From NCBI RefSeq assembly GCF_001548055.1, contig NZ_AP014724.1, forward strand, positions 1,798,001-1,862,000: a stretch of DNA of 64,000 nt, read 5' to 3'. The position numbers and the translations under genes were made by a program. Below are positions 35,848 through 45,374 of this stretch, piece after piece (the first letter of the stretch is position 1; the number at the start of each line of letters is the position of its first letter). This DNA comes from Sulfurospirillum cavolei (lineage in GTDB: Bacteria; Campylobacterota; Campylobacteria; Campylobacterales; Sulfurospirillaceae). The notes under the pieces are model-generated. The model was not told the origin of the DNA and did no database searches. It was given only the letters and a program-made list of their open reading frames with translations.

Positions 35848-36749
35848 ACGAGCGACTTTAAGCGAAATGTATAATTTAAAGCGTCTTGGTGGCATACGTC
35901 GATACAACGTCCGCACAACGTACAATCGGCATTGGTAATGACTTGCTTTGTGATTCCTTTTTCGATGCGCTCTTTATCGTATTGCGGTTTGGTCAGCTCT
36001 AAGATATGGCTTTCGAAGCAAACGTCGTGACAGACCATACAATGATCGCAACGATCGTTCCACTCGACACGCGTCGCACTCACCGTTCCGATCATACCGT
36101 ACGTCGTTCCGATAGGACAAACGTACTTACACCATGCGCGTCTTGCAAAGAACACTTCGACGCTAAAGACGATCGCAACCCAAATCAAGGCTAAACTCCA
36201 CCCGTACGCGATAAAGCGGCTTAAAATGCCTACGACGTTAAAGACTTCAAACACCAAATACCCGCTTGTAAATGCTAAGAGTAAAAAAATCGCCCAAAAA
36301 GCGTATTTGATACGATGATCAAAGGTTCGCTCTTTAATGATCTTCTTTTGCACGAGCATCGTGTGTAATTTTTCGCCGATTTCACTGAGCAATCCGTAAG
36401 GGCAAACCCAAGCACAATACGTCCGTCCGCCGATCAGTAAATAAGCGATCACGATCGTCGTCGTTCCGATAATCATATTGATCGGCATATGGTACGTTGC
36501 GACAAAAACTTCCAACGTCGTAAAAACGTCGATTAGATGAAATCCTAGAAAGCGAGACCCGCTGAGCGTTCCTTCAAGCGTTTGTATATCGACTTTAAAC
36601 GATAGAAAAAACAATAAATGAATACTAATGATCGCCGCCCAACGTTTTGCACGAAGGCTCAAACGCTTTTTACCTTGATTGTCTACGGTATAAAACGTCG
36701 ATCCAAACGTCGTTTTGGCTATCGTATTACGATCTTGATATTTGTTCAT
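35844..36749 (-). CDS. nosH: NosH/NapH-type membrane ferredoxin
   Basis: 301 residues: four or five TM helices, two cytoplasmic Cys pairs typical of NapH (TYCAWVCPYGLLSEIGE and WCKYVCPIGTTYG), then two [4Fe-4S] motifs at the C-terminus (CDHCMVCHDVC, CTLCGRCIDVC). In Wolinella NosH works with NosG as a quinol-oxidising module that sends electrons through NosC1/C2 to NosZ. AAAGGAGATCCG precedes the ATG. Confidence 0.92.
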   Translation of the reverse strand: MNKYQDRNTIAKTTFGSTFYTVDNQGKKRLSLRAKRWAAIISIHLLFFLSFKVDIQTLEGTLSGSRFLGFHLIDVFTTLEVFVATYHMPINMIIGTTTIVIAYLLIGGRTYCAWVCPYGLLSEIGEKLHTMLVQKKIIKERTFDHRIKYAFWAIFLLLAFTSGYLVFEVFNVVGILSRFIAYGWSLALIWVAIVFSVEVFFARRAWCKYVCPIGTTYGMIGTVSATRVEWNDRCDHCMVCHDVCFESHILELTKPQYDKERIEKGITKQVITNADCTLCGRCIDVCHQDALNYTFRLKSLV

Positions 36750-36759
36750 CGGATCTCCT

Positions 36760-37254
36760 TTATTTGGACGCCGCTAGTTCTCTGGCTTTAAATTCGCCGA
36801 TCTCGTATGCAAGTTCCTTCAAATCGCTTTCGCTCAGATTTAAAACCGCACCTTTCATAATCGGATTCGTGCGCGTACCGTTTTTATACTCTAAAACTTT
36901 GGCGAACAGGACATCTCCGCTCTGTCCGAAAAGCGGTAATCCCACCGCGCCTTTACCGTCAATTCCGTGGCATGAAGCACATTTGCGTTTAAAATTGTCG
37001 CTGACCTTAAAGGTTGCTACGTTACCGGCTTTTTCCTTGAGAGCTTTGAGTTTTTGGGCTTCGCTCTCTTCTTGCGTCGGTTGTTTTACCCCTTGCGACG
37101 CGTCGGAATTAAACGAAACGGTATTGGTTTGCGGAGCGATATTTTCGATGATTTTGTTACTCTCGCCGCCTTGAAACGCTCGACCTTGGCTTAGGGTATA
37201 CGCCATCAATCCTACTACGATAACGGTAATGCCGCCTACGATGCTATTTTTCAT
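36760..37254 (-). CDS. nosC2: NosC2-like membrane-anchored monoheme cytochrome c
   Basis: 164 residues: N-terminal anchor (about 5-22), a Q/E linker, then a class I cytochrome c domain with heme motif CASCHGIDGKG (about residue 88) and the probable axial Met in NPIMKGAVLNLSE. It overlaps the end of nosC1 by 4 bp. Role: electron carrier between NosGH and NosZ in the periplasm. Confidence 0.9.
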   Translation of the reverse strand: MKNSIVGGITVIVVGLMAYTLSQGRAFQGGESNKIIENIAPQTNTVSFNSDASQGVKQPTQEESEAQKLKALKEKAGNVATFKVSDNFKRKCASCHGIDGKGAVGLPLFGQSGDVLFAKVLEYKNGTRTNPIMKGAVLNLSESDLKELAYEIGEFKARELAASK

Positions 37255-37829
37255 TGTCGTCTCTCTTTTATTTTTTTGATTTGTTGATTAAACGTATAAA
37301 TTTCATCCGCTAAGGCTTGAATTTGTTTATCGTCTAACTGTTTGACGAGGTCTTTCATCAAAGCATTCTCTTTTTCGCCTGTTTTATATTTTTTGATCGT
37401 CTCGGAAATATAAGCACTGTCTTTGCTCAATAACGAAGGTCCGATAATCCCGTTGGCATAATCGTCGTGACATGCGGAACATTTCACCATAAACTCTTTA
37501 CTGAGTTTGCTGACCAAAAGGCTGATTTCGACATGTTCGTACGGACTTCGTACGTTTAATGCCGCGCCCGTAGGCGTATAATTTTTTTCTTCTACGCTTT
37601 GAGCCGTTTTTTTATCTTGCTGATAATCGTAATAAAATACTTGGCTCGTATTGGCGTCATGTTGTTTCAATGCAACTTTGTTCACTTTATAGTCGGCATT
37701 TTCTTCCACTTCGATCGCTCCGCTAGCCGTGCTACGAGTGTGCTCTTTTGGCGTCTCTTCTTTTTTTTGATCGCAACCGCTCAAAACGATGAGCCCTAAA
37801 AATACCGTTAGAAATATGCGATATTTCAT
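37251..37829 (-). CDS. nosC1: NosC1-like lipoprotein cytochrome c
   Basis: 192 residues from ATG 37829, overlapping the nosG stop (ATGA) and preceded by a G-rich ribosome site; a longer frame upstream is out of character. Lipobox at LIVLSGC (Cys about 18). The monoheme motif is CSACHDDYANG and a probable distal Met lies in ENALMKDLVKQL. It is related to NosC2 in the heme domain (GIIGPSLLSKDS against GAVGLPLFGQSG). Electron donor route to NosZ. Confidence 0.9.
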   Translation of the reverse strand: MKYRIFLTVFLGLIVLSGCDQKKEETPKEHTRSTASGAIEVEENADYKVNKVALKQHDANTSQVFYYDYQQDKKTAQSVEEKNYTPTGAALNVRSPYEHVEISLLVSKLSKEFMVKCSACHDDYANGIIGPSLLSKDSAYISETIKKYKTGEKENALMKDLVKQLDDKQIQALADEIYTFNQQIKKIKERRQ

Positions 37830-38551
37830 CCGCCCTTTCCCTCCCCGTAATAAGATGCATAACTTTCCCTCGGTTTGACGACGATCGCGGGCGTTAATGC
37901 GGGGCAAAGTTCTTCGCATGCTCCGCACCCGACGCAACCGCTTTTGACGATCGGTCGTACCGTACCTTCTTTTTCAACCATCTCGATCGCGCTTAAAGGG
38001 TTGGGAAGCGGACACATGTCGGCACAAATCGTACAAGGCTTCCCTTCCAACGAGGCTAATTTTTTCAAAAGTTCTTCTTCAACGTCTCGCGTATGCGGAT
38101 GTTTGGAAATCACGCCGGCATGTCCTTGGGGAACCGGTTTTTTTTGCAAAGCCAAACACGCTTCCGGAAACGCCAATACCGCAATACCCATTTTGACGTC
38201 TTCGGGTTTTTCGGTGTGATGGTCCAACGCTCCGGTAGGACATGCCAAGACGCAAGGAAGCGGACCGCACAAATAACACGCACGGTTTCTTGCTTCGATA
38301 TAAGGCGTCCCCATACCGTATCCTTTCGCAAAATCCGCTAAATGAATCGAGTGGTACGGGCAAACTTGCAAACACTGTCCGCATTTAATGCACAGTGCCA
38401 AAAAGCGATCTTCCTCGACGGCTCCGGGCGGTCTTAATCTTGCTTCGTGCGCTCTTAAGTAAGGAGTTCCTAGTATTCCTCCGCCTAAGGCCAATCCTAA
38501 AACGCCTAAGGTCGAGTAGCTCATAAAGTCTCGTCGTGATTGTTGCGCCAT
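37826..38551 (-). CDS. nosG: NosG/NapG-type periplasmic ferredoxin
   Basis: 241 residues. Twin-arginine signal (QQSRRDFMSYSTLG), so exported folded with its clusters. Four [4Fe-4S] motifs: CIKCGQCLQVCP, CYLCGPLPCVLACP, CTICADMCP and CVGCGACEELCP. It partners NosH on the periplasmic face of the membrane. The gene lies 12 bp after nosD. Confidence 0.93.
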   Translation of the reverse strand: MAQQSRRDFMSYSTLGVLGLALGGGILGTPYLRAHEARLRPPGAVEEDRFLALCIKCGQCLQVCPYHSIHLADFAKGYGMGTPYIEARNRACYLCGPLPCVLACPTGALDHHTEKPEDVKMGIAVLAFPEACLALQKKPVPQGHAGVISKHPHTRDVEEELLKKLASLEGKPCTICADMCPLPNPLSAIEMVEKEGTVRPIVKSGCVGCGACEELCPALTPAIVVKPRESYASYYGEGKGG

Positions 38552-38563
38552 AATGTCTTTCTC

Positions 38564-39871
38564 CTAATGGTTCGTAAATTTTGGTTTTTTATCTTCCAAA
38601 AGAAAAATAGGCTCCGAAAAAGGAGCTAACTTTGATAAAAAATTGAGCAACGTTAAAACGGGCGAACCGTAAAAAAACTTCACGGAAGGGTTGTAAGTCC
38701 ATAACTTATCAGCATACTGATAAACGCGATAAGCGTTATCCCCATAACCATCCATATTCTTATCAAAACCTTCATAGTTATCCCAGTAATTCATCGAAAA
38801 TTCGTTTTTAAACTCTTGCTCGTTTCGCGAATCGTTGACGATATCTTCAATATTGCCCACAATGCTGTTTTCCGTAACCACGTTATTTTCGCACAACGAA
38901 TGAAAATGCATCGCTTCGGCGTTATACATGATCTTATTGTTGCGAATAAAATTGTGCGTATCGGGTTCAAAAGGCGACCGATCGATATACAGACCTTGCG
39001 AATTGTAAATAATCGTGTTGTTTTCAATCGTAAAATTGGTCGCATCTTTAAATCCGATACCGATACCCGTAGCACCCACTGCGCTTTTAACGACGTTACC
39101 CGTGGCAATCGTATCGTTGGAATACATAAAGAAAATCCCCACCGAATTGTATTGGTACACATTATTGTGAACGTAATTTTTACCCGCATACATAAAGTGC
39201 AACGAATAACGACCGTACTCGCCGAGGTTCTCTTCGATCGTATTGCCGTGCGAATACCACACGACCATATCCCGTGATCGATAAAGATGATTTTTACGTA
39301 CGATATTGTCGTTGCTGTACCATAACCGAATTCCGTCTCCCCGTAATCCGAGGTCGTAGTCTTTCGACGTAATATAGTTATTTTGAATCAACGAATTGTT
39401 GGCAATTTCCATATTGATGCCGAGCAACGAGTCCAAAATCGTGCAATTGCTAACCTCGCATTGCGAAACGGCACCTTTGCTCGCATCGCCGTTAATATTA
39501 ATCGCCGCGTCTAAAACGTCGGCACGTTCTCCGCTGTTTCGAAGCGTCAGATTTTTTAACGTGACGTAAGAGCTTTGAATCGTCACGATGCTTCCCGCAC
39601 CCAACCCGTCGATAATCACGCCCTCTTCGACGCCGATCAGGCTAATGGGTTTTTGAATGACGATATTGCCTTCGTAAACGCCTGCTTTTAATTTGATAAT
39701 CGAACCTTCTTTAGCATTGTCGATCGCGTCTTGAATCGGATTTCTTCGCGTCTCTTTGATCGGTCCTGTATAAACCCTCGCTTTGTCTTGCGCTTGGACG
39801 TCGTAAGAAAATGTCCCGTCCGCGGCATAAAGCGATACGATGAAGCTTACGATCAAAAAGAAATATCGCAT
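38564..39871 (-). CDS. nosD: NosD-like periplasmic beta-helix protein
   Basis: 435 residues with a signal peptide (MRYFFLIVSFIVSLYAADG) and a right-handed parallel beta-helix built of CASH/PbH1 repeats (IENNTIIYNSQGLYID, NIVRKNHLYRSR, LIQNNYITSKD). NosD receives copper or scaffolds the assembly of the CuZ site with NosFY and NosL. The ATG overlaps the nosB stop by one base (TAATG). Confidence 0.92.
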   Translation of the reverse strand: MRYFFLIVSFIVSLYAADGTFSYDVQAQDKARVYTGPIKETRRNPIQDAIDNAKEGSIIKLKAGVYEGNIVIQKPISLIGVEEGVIIDGLGAGSIVTIQSSYVTLKNLTLRNSGERADVLDAAININGDASKGAVSQCEVSNCTILDSLLGINMEIANNSLIQNNYITSKDYDLGLRGDGIRLWYSNDNIVRKNHLYRSRDMVVWYSHGNTIEENLGEYGRYSLHFMYAGKNYVHNNVYQYNSVGIFFMYSNDTIATGNVVKSAVGATGIGIGFKDATNFTIENNTIIYNSQGLYIDRSPFEPDTHNFIRNNKIMYNAEAMHFHSLCENNVVTENSIVGNIEDIVNDSRNEQEFKNEFSMNYWDNYEGFDKNMDGYGDNAYRVYQYADKLWTYNPSVKFFYGSPVLTLLNFLSKLAPFSEPIFLLEDKKPKFTNH

Positions 39872-40665
39872 TATTGTGCCGCTACGCTTTTTTGTTCTTT
39901 ATTCGCTTTATTGCGCGCGATGAACGCCAACAACGAAAAGAGACTAATAAGAACCAACAGATAAAAGCCGATCGTCGGATACGAATGCGTCGTAAATTGA
40001 GCGACCTTACCGTCTCCGAAAACCGTCGGCATAAACGGTTTAATTTTAAAAGCACCCCAATCGTGGAGGTTATGTCCGAACCAATAGAGCCAATACGAAT
40101 AATCGGCGATAAACAAAAGCGGTAAAGAGACGGGAATTAGCATCAAATAATTGAGAAATTTATGGTTATACGCTATAAAATAGACCATAATCAAGCTCAA
40201 CAATAAAAGCGCGTAAATACCGATTTCACGCTCCAACGTTCCGCCCGTCCACATCGGATCCATACCGATATAGTGGTTAATCGTATTCATTTCATGCACT
40301 TCGCCGCTAAACCCGTCAAAATGAAAATACACGGGAATCCCTTCGGGAAACGCTTCTTTAGGATAGTTGGGAGCTTCCAAAGAGACAAACCAAATCGGCA
40401 TAGAAGCGACGCCGATTTCCGAAGAGGTCGCAATCATCTGATCGAGATCGTTATGCGCCTTTTTAGGAGTCGTCGTACTTTTATAGCGTCCTTGATTGTA
40501 AAGATTCCAAATCACTTTTGAGAACGAATGAATTTCGTCTTTATGCCCTTCGTCGATTTTATTTAAAACGCCGTGAAAGCCGATCATCGGAAACGTAAAC
40601 GAGAACGTTAAAACGATGAGCGCGAGTGCGGCGAAGATCGTAGATTTTTTATAACTTGCGTGCAT
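39871..40665 (-). CDS. nosB: NosB-like membrane protein of clade II nos clusters
   Basis: 264 residues: one N-terminal TM helix (about 10-30), a periplasmic stretch (about 35-140), then four TM helices (about 145-165, 172-190, and two near the C-terminus). It lies between nosZ and nosD, the position of nosB in Wolinella, and has the size known for that gene. Its biochemical role is not established; NosB is needed for N2O respiration in related bacteria. Confidence 0.82.
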   Translation of the reverse strand: MHASYKKSTIFAALALIVLTFSFTFPMIGFHGVLNKIDEGHKDEIHSFSKVIWNLYNQGRYKSTTTPKKAHNDLDQMIATSSEIGVASMPIWFVSLEAPNYPKEAFPEGIPVYFHFDGFSGEVHEMNTINHYIGMDPMWTGGTLEREIGIYALLLLSLIMVYFIAYNHKFLNYLMLIPVSLPLLFIADYSYWLYWFGHNLHDWGAFKIKPFMPTVFGDGKVAQFTTHSYPTIGFYLLVLISLFSLLAFIARNKANKEQKSVAAQ

Positions 40666-40769
40666 ATACTACTCCTTAAATAACCTTATTTAGACGTTTG
40701 AAAACCTAACATGTAAATAAGATTATATGCTGATGTCTTCGGTTTTACCTTGATACGCGTCAACGAATC

Positions 40770-40799
40770 CGCAAGCGAAAGCTTTTACTCTCGCTTGCG
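40770..40799 (-). promoter_or_regulatory. Stem-loop between nosZ and nosB
   Basis: CGCAAGCGA (40770-40778) and TCGCTTGCG (40791-40799) pair perfectly with a 12-base loop, 18 bases past the nosZ stop. No strong U-run follows. It is likely a partial terminator or a 3'-end stabiliser that keeps nosZ message more abundant than the downstream genes. Confidence 0.6.
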
Positions 40800-40816
40800 A
40801 AACGCATTACGCGCCG

Positions 40817-43417
40817 CTAAAATAAATTAGCGTTGCTGTCAACCCATTTCAAATACTCGATGATGTTTTTCACTTCTTCATCTTTCATATTTTGATTAGG
40901 CATCCTTAAGTTAAAGAAATCGATCATCGCTTTAACGTACGGCTCGTCAAATTTCGGTTTCGGATCTTTGATAAACTCGGCAACCCATTTCTCACCGTTT
41001 TCATGGCGTCCTAAAACACCCGTTAGATCAGGACCGGAGCTTACTTTACCGATGACGTGGCAACCGGAACATCCGCCTTCATTGAAAGCCGTTTCGCCTT
41101 TTGCCGCGGCAGGGCTTTGTTTGGTTGCAACAAATTTGACTAACAAATCTTTCGCACGAATACCGACATCTGCCGTTTTAACCATATACTGCCAGATCAT
41201 GTTTTCAAACAGAACCGCTTTTTCGAGGTCGCCTTCTTTAACGGCGGCATCGGATAGTTTTTTCTGCTCGGCGATTTTGCCGTATTGATCTAAGGCATCG
41301 TTCACGAGGTTTTTAACGACGTCGTGTTTTTCATAATGGTTGTCTTTCAAGAACTTCACGACGCTTTGAATAACGTCATCCGTCGCCTTGTTGGTCGCAA
41401 CCGTTTTATCGTACTCGGCTTTCAATTGCTCTTTTGACATCGATGCCATTTTAAGCTTTTGAACGCTGTCGTATTTTTTGTTAGGGTCTTTGACCATCAA
41501 ATAACCCATCATTTCAAGGTGTAACGCCGAACAAAATTCCGTACAGTAGTAAGGGAAGACGCCCTCCATATCCGCTTTGAATTTAATGCTGGAAGTTTTA
41601 CCCGGTTCAACCGATGCGTGAACATTGTAGTTATCGATCGTAAAACCGTGCGTTTCGTCTTCGGCTCTTTCAAGGTTCGTGACGTAGAACGTTACGTTAT
41701 CGCCTTTGTTGACGGTAATTCTCTCAGGATTGATGTGCGATCGAACCAAGGTTGCATAGACTTTAACGTCACTACCGTTTCGCTCGATTCTCTCTTGTCC
41801 CGCAAGGGTTTTACCTTCATGAACCGTATTCGTTCGCGTATTGGTTCCCATCTCGTATCGTACTTCGGGATTAAGTTTGCTTGCACGGATCGCAACAGCA
41901 TCGTGCGGCTCACCCAACGGAATCGGCATATCGACGAGCATATCCATTTTACCGCCGCGAATATCGATTAACTGATGATTTTGCGGGTGTAACGGACCGA
42001 CGTTGTTAAAGCGATCGATGGAAAGTTTGTTCAACGCAATAATATAATCGCCCTGAGGATCTGCCGTATTGCTCTCCATACCGCACAAGTGACCGATATT
42101 GTAGTGGACGTTCACGCGATCCAACACTTTTAAAGTCTTAAAGTTCCATTTTACGACTTGTGAATCGACGTACAAAGAAGTATAAATCTCGCCGTCAACG
42201 TTCGAATATTGGTTATGCAAAGGTCCAAGACCCAACTCGACTTGCCCGTGTAACGCTTTTTTCATATCTAAAATAGGAATACCGTAAGGATCTTTTCCGG
42301 CATACTCTTTATTTTTGATCAAGTTTTGAATCTTGGAAAAGCTGTAAACGGAAGCATGCGTATCTAATTTACCGCAAACAACGATATATTCGCCGGTTGG
42401 ATCAACGTCAACGCCGTGCGGAGATTTAGGCTCGGGAATCAAAAACAATGCATCGTTTTTGATCGCAATATCCATAGGAACGACGCGATGATTGTTAACG
42501 ATTTTGACGTTTTTAGGGTCTTTCGCCAACTCTGCAAGTTTTTGCCAATTATAGACATGTAAGTAGTCCGTATCGTTACGGCTCATACCCGCTTCGTTCG
42601 GCGGCATACCGACTTCGATACCGCCCGTATACATTTCGGAGTTAAACGAGTTGGTAAAACCCCAACCGTGGCTCACTTTTTTACCGGCATCGCTTAAGTC
42701 TTGCATGTAAGGCGGGAGTTCGATGGTGTAAGAGTCTTTTTCTTGGATACGTCCTTTCTTAGGGTCGAATTTCCACATCGTTACACCGCCGCGGTACGTC
42801 TCTTTATAGTCTTCGATCGGGTGGTAATCGTTGTCGAAAGGAGCCGCATATTGTGCCGCTTCGATAATCCATTCGGAATCTTGCGTAAAGAAAGAACCGC
42901 CGTGCTCAGATTTAAAGACGGGATTGACAACGATTTGTTTGGTTTCAAAATCGTGCAAATCGATGACTGCAATACGAGGGTTGGCTTTGTCGTTGACGAC
43001 CAACCATTTACCGTCGACTTTAGCATCCGTTTCGGAAAGCGAAGGGTGGTGCGTGTCGCCCCATGTAATATCTTTGCCTCGGATTTTTCCTTGAGCGAGG
43101 ACTTTTTTACTCTCCTCGTCAAATCCATATCCCTGCCAAGGTTCCGGAGTAAAGACGCCGATATACTTTAAAAGTCGCATCGACGGTACGCCGTACACCA
43201 TAATTTGCCCCGATTGACCGCCGGAACTAAAGACCAAGTACTTGTCATGGACTCCGGTCGGATTGTAGGTTTTAGCCGCACGAACGACGTCCGCTTCGCT
43301 TAAACCTTTTTCTTTCATAACCTTGTCCAAGGCACTTTCGGTCGCAGCAAACGAAACTGTCGCACCGAGAGCTCCGATAAGAGCAAGCGAAGAAAGAAGT
43401 TTAAAACCTTTTTCCAT
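40817..43417 (-). CDS. nosZ: Nitrous oxide reductase, clade II cNosZ with C-terminal cytochrome c
   Basis: 866 residues. A Sec-type signal (LSSLALIGALGATVSFA) rather than a Tat signal marks clade II. The seven-bladed propeller holds His ligands of the CuZ cluster (for example DTHHPS, SEHGG, PHGVD). The cupredoxin domain carries the CuA motif CTEFCSALHLEMM. A C-terminal domain with GGCSGCHVIG (about residue 770) is the fused monoheme cytochrome c of Epsilonproteobacterial cNosZ. It reduces N2O to N2 in the periplasm. AAAGGAGGTAATTT gives a very strong ribosome site. It is the first gene of the nos run. Confidence 0.97.
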   Translation of the reverse strand: MEKGFKLLSSLALIGALGATVSFAATESALDKVMKEKGLSEADVVRAAKTYNPTGVHDKYLVFSSGGQSGQIMVYGVPSMRLLKYIGVFTPEPWQGYGFDEESKKVLAQGKIRGKDITWGDTHHPSLSETDAKVDGKWLVVNDKANPRIAVIDLHDFETKQIVVNPVFKSEHGGSFFTQDSEWIIEAAQYAAPFDNDYHPIEDYKETYRGGVTMWKFDPKKGRIQEKDSYTIELPPYMQDLSDAGKKVSHGWGFTNSFNSEMYTGGIEVGMPPNEAGMSRNDTDYLHVYNWQKLAELAKDPKNVKIVNNHRVVPMDIAIKNDALFLIPEPKSPHGVDVDPTGEYIVVCGKLDTHASVYSFSKIQNLIKNKEYAGKDPYGIPILDMKKALHGQVELGLGPLHNQYSNVDGEIYTSLYVDSQVVKWNFKTLKVLDRVNVHYNIGHLCGMESNTADPQGDYIIALNKLSIDRFNNVGPLHPQNHQLIDIRGGKMDMLVDMPIPLGEPHDAVAIRASKLNPEVRYEMGTNTRTNTVHEGKTLAGQERIERNGSDVKVYATLVRSHINPERITVNKGDNVTFYVTNLERAEDETHGFTIDNYNVHASVEPGKTSSIKFKADMEGVFPYYCTEFCSALHLEMMGYLMVKDPNKKYDSVQKLKMASMSKEQLKAEYDKTVATNKATDDVIQSVVKFLKDNHYEKHDVVKNLVNDALDQYGKIAEQKKLSDAAVKEGDLEKAVLFENMIWQYMVKTADVGIRAKDLLVKFVATKQSPAAAKGETAFNEGGCSGCHVIGKVSSGPDLTGVLGRHENGEKWVAEFIKDPKPKFDEPYVKAMIDFFNLRMPNQNMKDEEVKNIIEYLKWVDSNANLF

Positions 43418-43457
43418 AAATTACCTCCTTTGTTGATGTTCATATTAAATCCTTTAC

Positions 43458-43474
43458 AATGACGAACGGTCATT
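43458..43474 (-). promoter_or_regulatory. 17-bp dyad in the nosZ leader region
   Basis: AATGAC and GTCATT flank a 5-base spacer, about 40-57 bases upstream of the nosZ ATG. A second 10-bp palindrome, GAGTTAACTC, lies at 43494-43503. The first has the size of a CRP/FNR-type operator and could be a binding site for a nitrosative-stress or oxygen regulator. Assignment is by shape only. Confidence 0.4.
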
Positions 43475-43600
43475 TAACAAAAATTTAATACTTGAGTTAA
43501 CTCTGAAAGTTTATACTATTGTCAGTTTCTTTTCAGTCGCTAATAAAAAATATAAAAAACAATGTTAATTATTTAAATATGTGTCAATTTAAGAATTAAC

Positions 43601-45247
43601 TTATTTTTTGGGCAGTTGAATGGAGAAAGTAGCTCCGTTTTCACGGTTATACGCGTTAATCAGACCGTGAAACTGGTTTTCGATAATCAGCTTTGACATG
43701 TAAAGACCAATCCCCGTAGAAGGTTTAATCTTGTTGCTGTGGAAAGGTTTAAAGATGTCGCCGATATGGGCTTCTTGTATGCCTCCCGCATTATCCGAGA
43801 TGCTGATAAAAACGTCTTTCTCGTCACATGTAAGCGTAATGTCGATATGCGGATGTTCGATAGGAAGGTTTTTAAAGATGTCGATACTGTTTTGGATAAT
43901 AGACAAAATGACTTGCGCTAAGCTATTGGAATTGCCGTAAACAGAACTACGTTCATCTAGAAGATTCTTCGTAACGTGAATCGCATTTTGCCGAATCGAA
44001 GAGTCTAGAAGGTTGAGTGCTTGAACGATGGAAACGTTCGGCGAAAAAAGCGTACTGTCGGTGTGTTTATAAAAATTTTCAAAGTTGGTAATCGTCTCGG
44101 ACATAAATTGAATAATCTCTTCGTTCTTTGCCGTCTCCTCGATAAGATCGGGATCTTTAAGTTTGTTGCGAATGTACATACAATTAAAACTAAGCTGCGC
44201 TAAAGGCTGTCTCCATTGATGGGCGATAATGGCGATCATCTCTCCAAGAGCCGCGAATTTAGACTGTTGCATCATAATTTTATCTTTGAGCGTCTCTTTG
44301 GAAATATCTTGAATACTGATGATAATTAAAACGGCACTGTGTTGCCCGCTGGTTGCGATGGAAAGGCGAATGGGAATTAAATCGCCGTTTTTATTGACGC
44401 CCTCGATGGTTTTAACCTCTTCTTTATTTTCGATGGCGAGAATGTCGCGAAGCGTTACTTTTCGCGTATCTTTCGTTAACATGTGCATATAGCGCATCGG
44501 AATCGCTTTATCGAAAAAGAGTTGATCAAGCATCTCTTCTTTGGTGTATCCGAAGATTTTTTCTGCCATTTGGTTAAATGTTTTAACCCTGAGTTGGTAA
44601 TTGAGTGTAATAATCGCGTTACTATTGGACTCAATAACGCTATTGGCGTAATCTTGCTGCCTGAAAATTTCCTGCGTAAACTCGATGATTTTTTTATTGG
44701 CGGGTCTAAAAATGAAAAGTGCTTCAAAAAGAAGCGTAATGAGCGTGAAAATAAAAATATAAAACTCTACGTTTTTGAGCTTAATCGTCGTCTCTTCGGT
44801 CGTTTTCACGTAAACGGCGGTCGCCAAATCTAAAGCTTCTAAGAGTTTTTGCGCATTTTGTAAGATATACGTAAGGCTTCGCCCGTCTCGGTTTTCTTCA
44901 AACCGTTTGGCATGAAACAGATACGCCTGAACGTTTTTATCCAATTTATACGGTTCGTCGAAATAGATTTTTTTCAATTCGTCCGTCATCGGAAACGAAA
45001 TGAGCAGTTGATGCGCCTCTTCCATCGCGGCGATATTGGTGCGAAGATTTTCCGTTTTATAGTAAATGGCGAATAAAGCGATTTGTTGCGAAAGCATTCC
45101 TTGTTTACTGCTGAGATTAATAATCTTTCCGTCGTTGGATTGGTTGCTGATAAGATGGTTCATATTGTAATAGGCAAGAACGGATAAACAGGCGATAATC
45201 AAAAGAGCTACGATGTATCTTCGCGTAAAACTAATCGTTTGAGTCAT
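43601..45247 (-). CDS. Histidine kinase with PilJ/NarX-like sensor and PAS domain
   Basis: 548 residues from ATG 45247 (GAAGG upstream; a TTG start 45 bases earlier is also open). TM1 at about 10-28, a periplasmic helical region beginning SSKQGMLSQQIA, like the P-box of NarX/PilJ sensors, and TM2 at about 165-185. A PAS domain follows (about 215-335, NSNAIITLNYQLRVK). The kinase core has H-box AHQWRQPLAQLSF, G-box SDNAGGI and GIGLYMSKLI. It is divergent from an OmpR-type regulator and next to nosZ, so it may report nitrate, nitrite or respiratory state. Confidence 0.85.
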   Translation of the reverse strand: MTQTISFTRRYIVALLIIACLSVLAYYNMNHLISNQSNDGKIINLSSKQGMLSQQIALFAIYYKTENLRTNIAAMEEAHQLLISFPMTDELKKIYFDEPYKLDKNVQAYLFHAKRFEENRDGRSLTYILQNAQKLLEALDLATAVYVKTTEETTIKLKNVEFYIFIFTLITLLFEALFIFRPANKKIIEFTQEIFRQQDYANSVIESNSNAIITLNYQLRVKTFNQMAEKIFGYTKEEMLDQLFFDKAIPMRYMHMLTKDTRKVTLRDILAIENKEEVKTIEGVNKNGDLIPIRLSIATSGQHSAVLIIISIQDISKETLKDKIMMQQSKFAALGEMIAIIAHQWRQPLAQLSFNCMYIRNKLKDPDLIEETAKNEEIIQFMSETITNFENFYKHTDSTLFSPNVSIVQALNLLDSSIRQNAIHVTKNLLDERSSVYGNSNSLAQVILSIIQNSIDIFKNLPIEHPHIDITLTCDEKDVFISISDNAGGIQEAHIGDIFKPFHSNKIKPSTGIGLYMSKLIIENQFHGLINAYNRENGATFSIQLPKK

Positions 45248-45374
45248 ACTAAAACCTTCATTTTTGAGAAAAACCGACGGGTTGTTCGTCAAATATTATA
45301 ACTATCTTTTTGATAAAATCGTGTTACAATTAAATCAAAAGCATCGAATCGCTTCGCCATAAGGAACGTTACAC

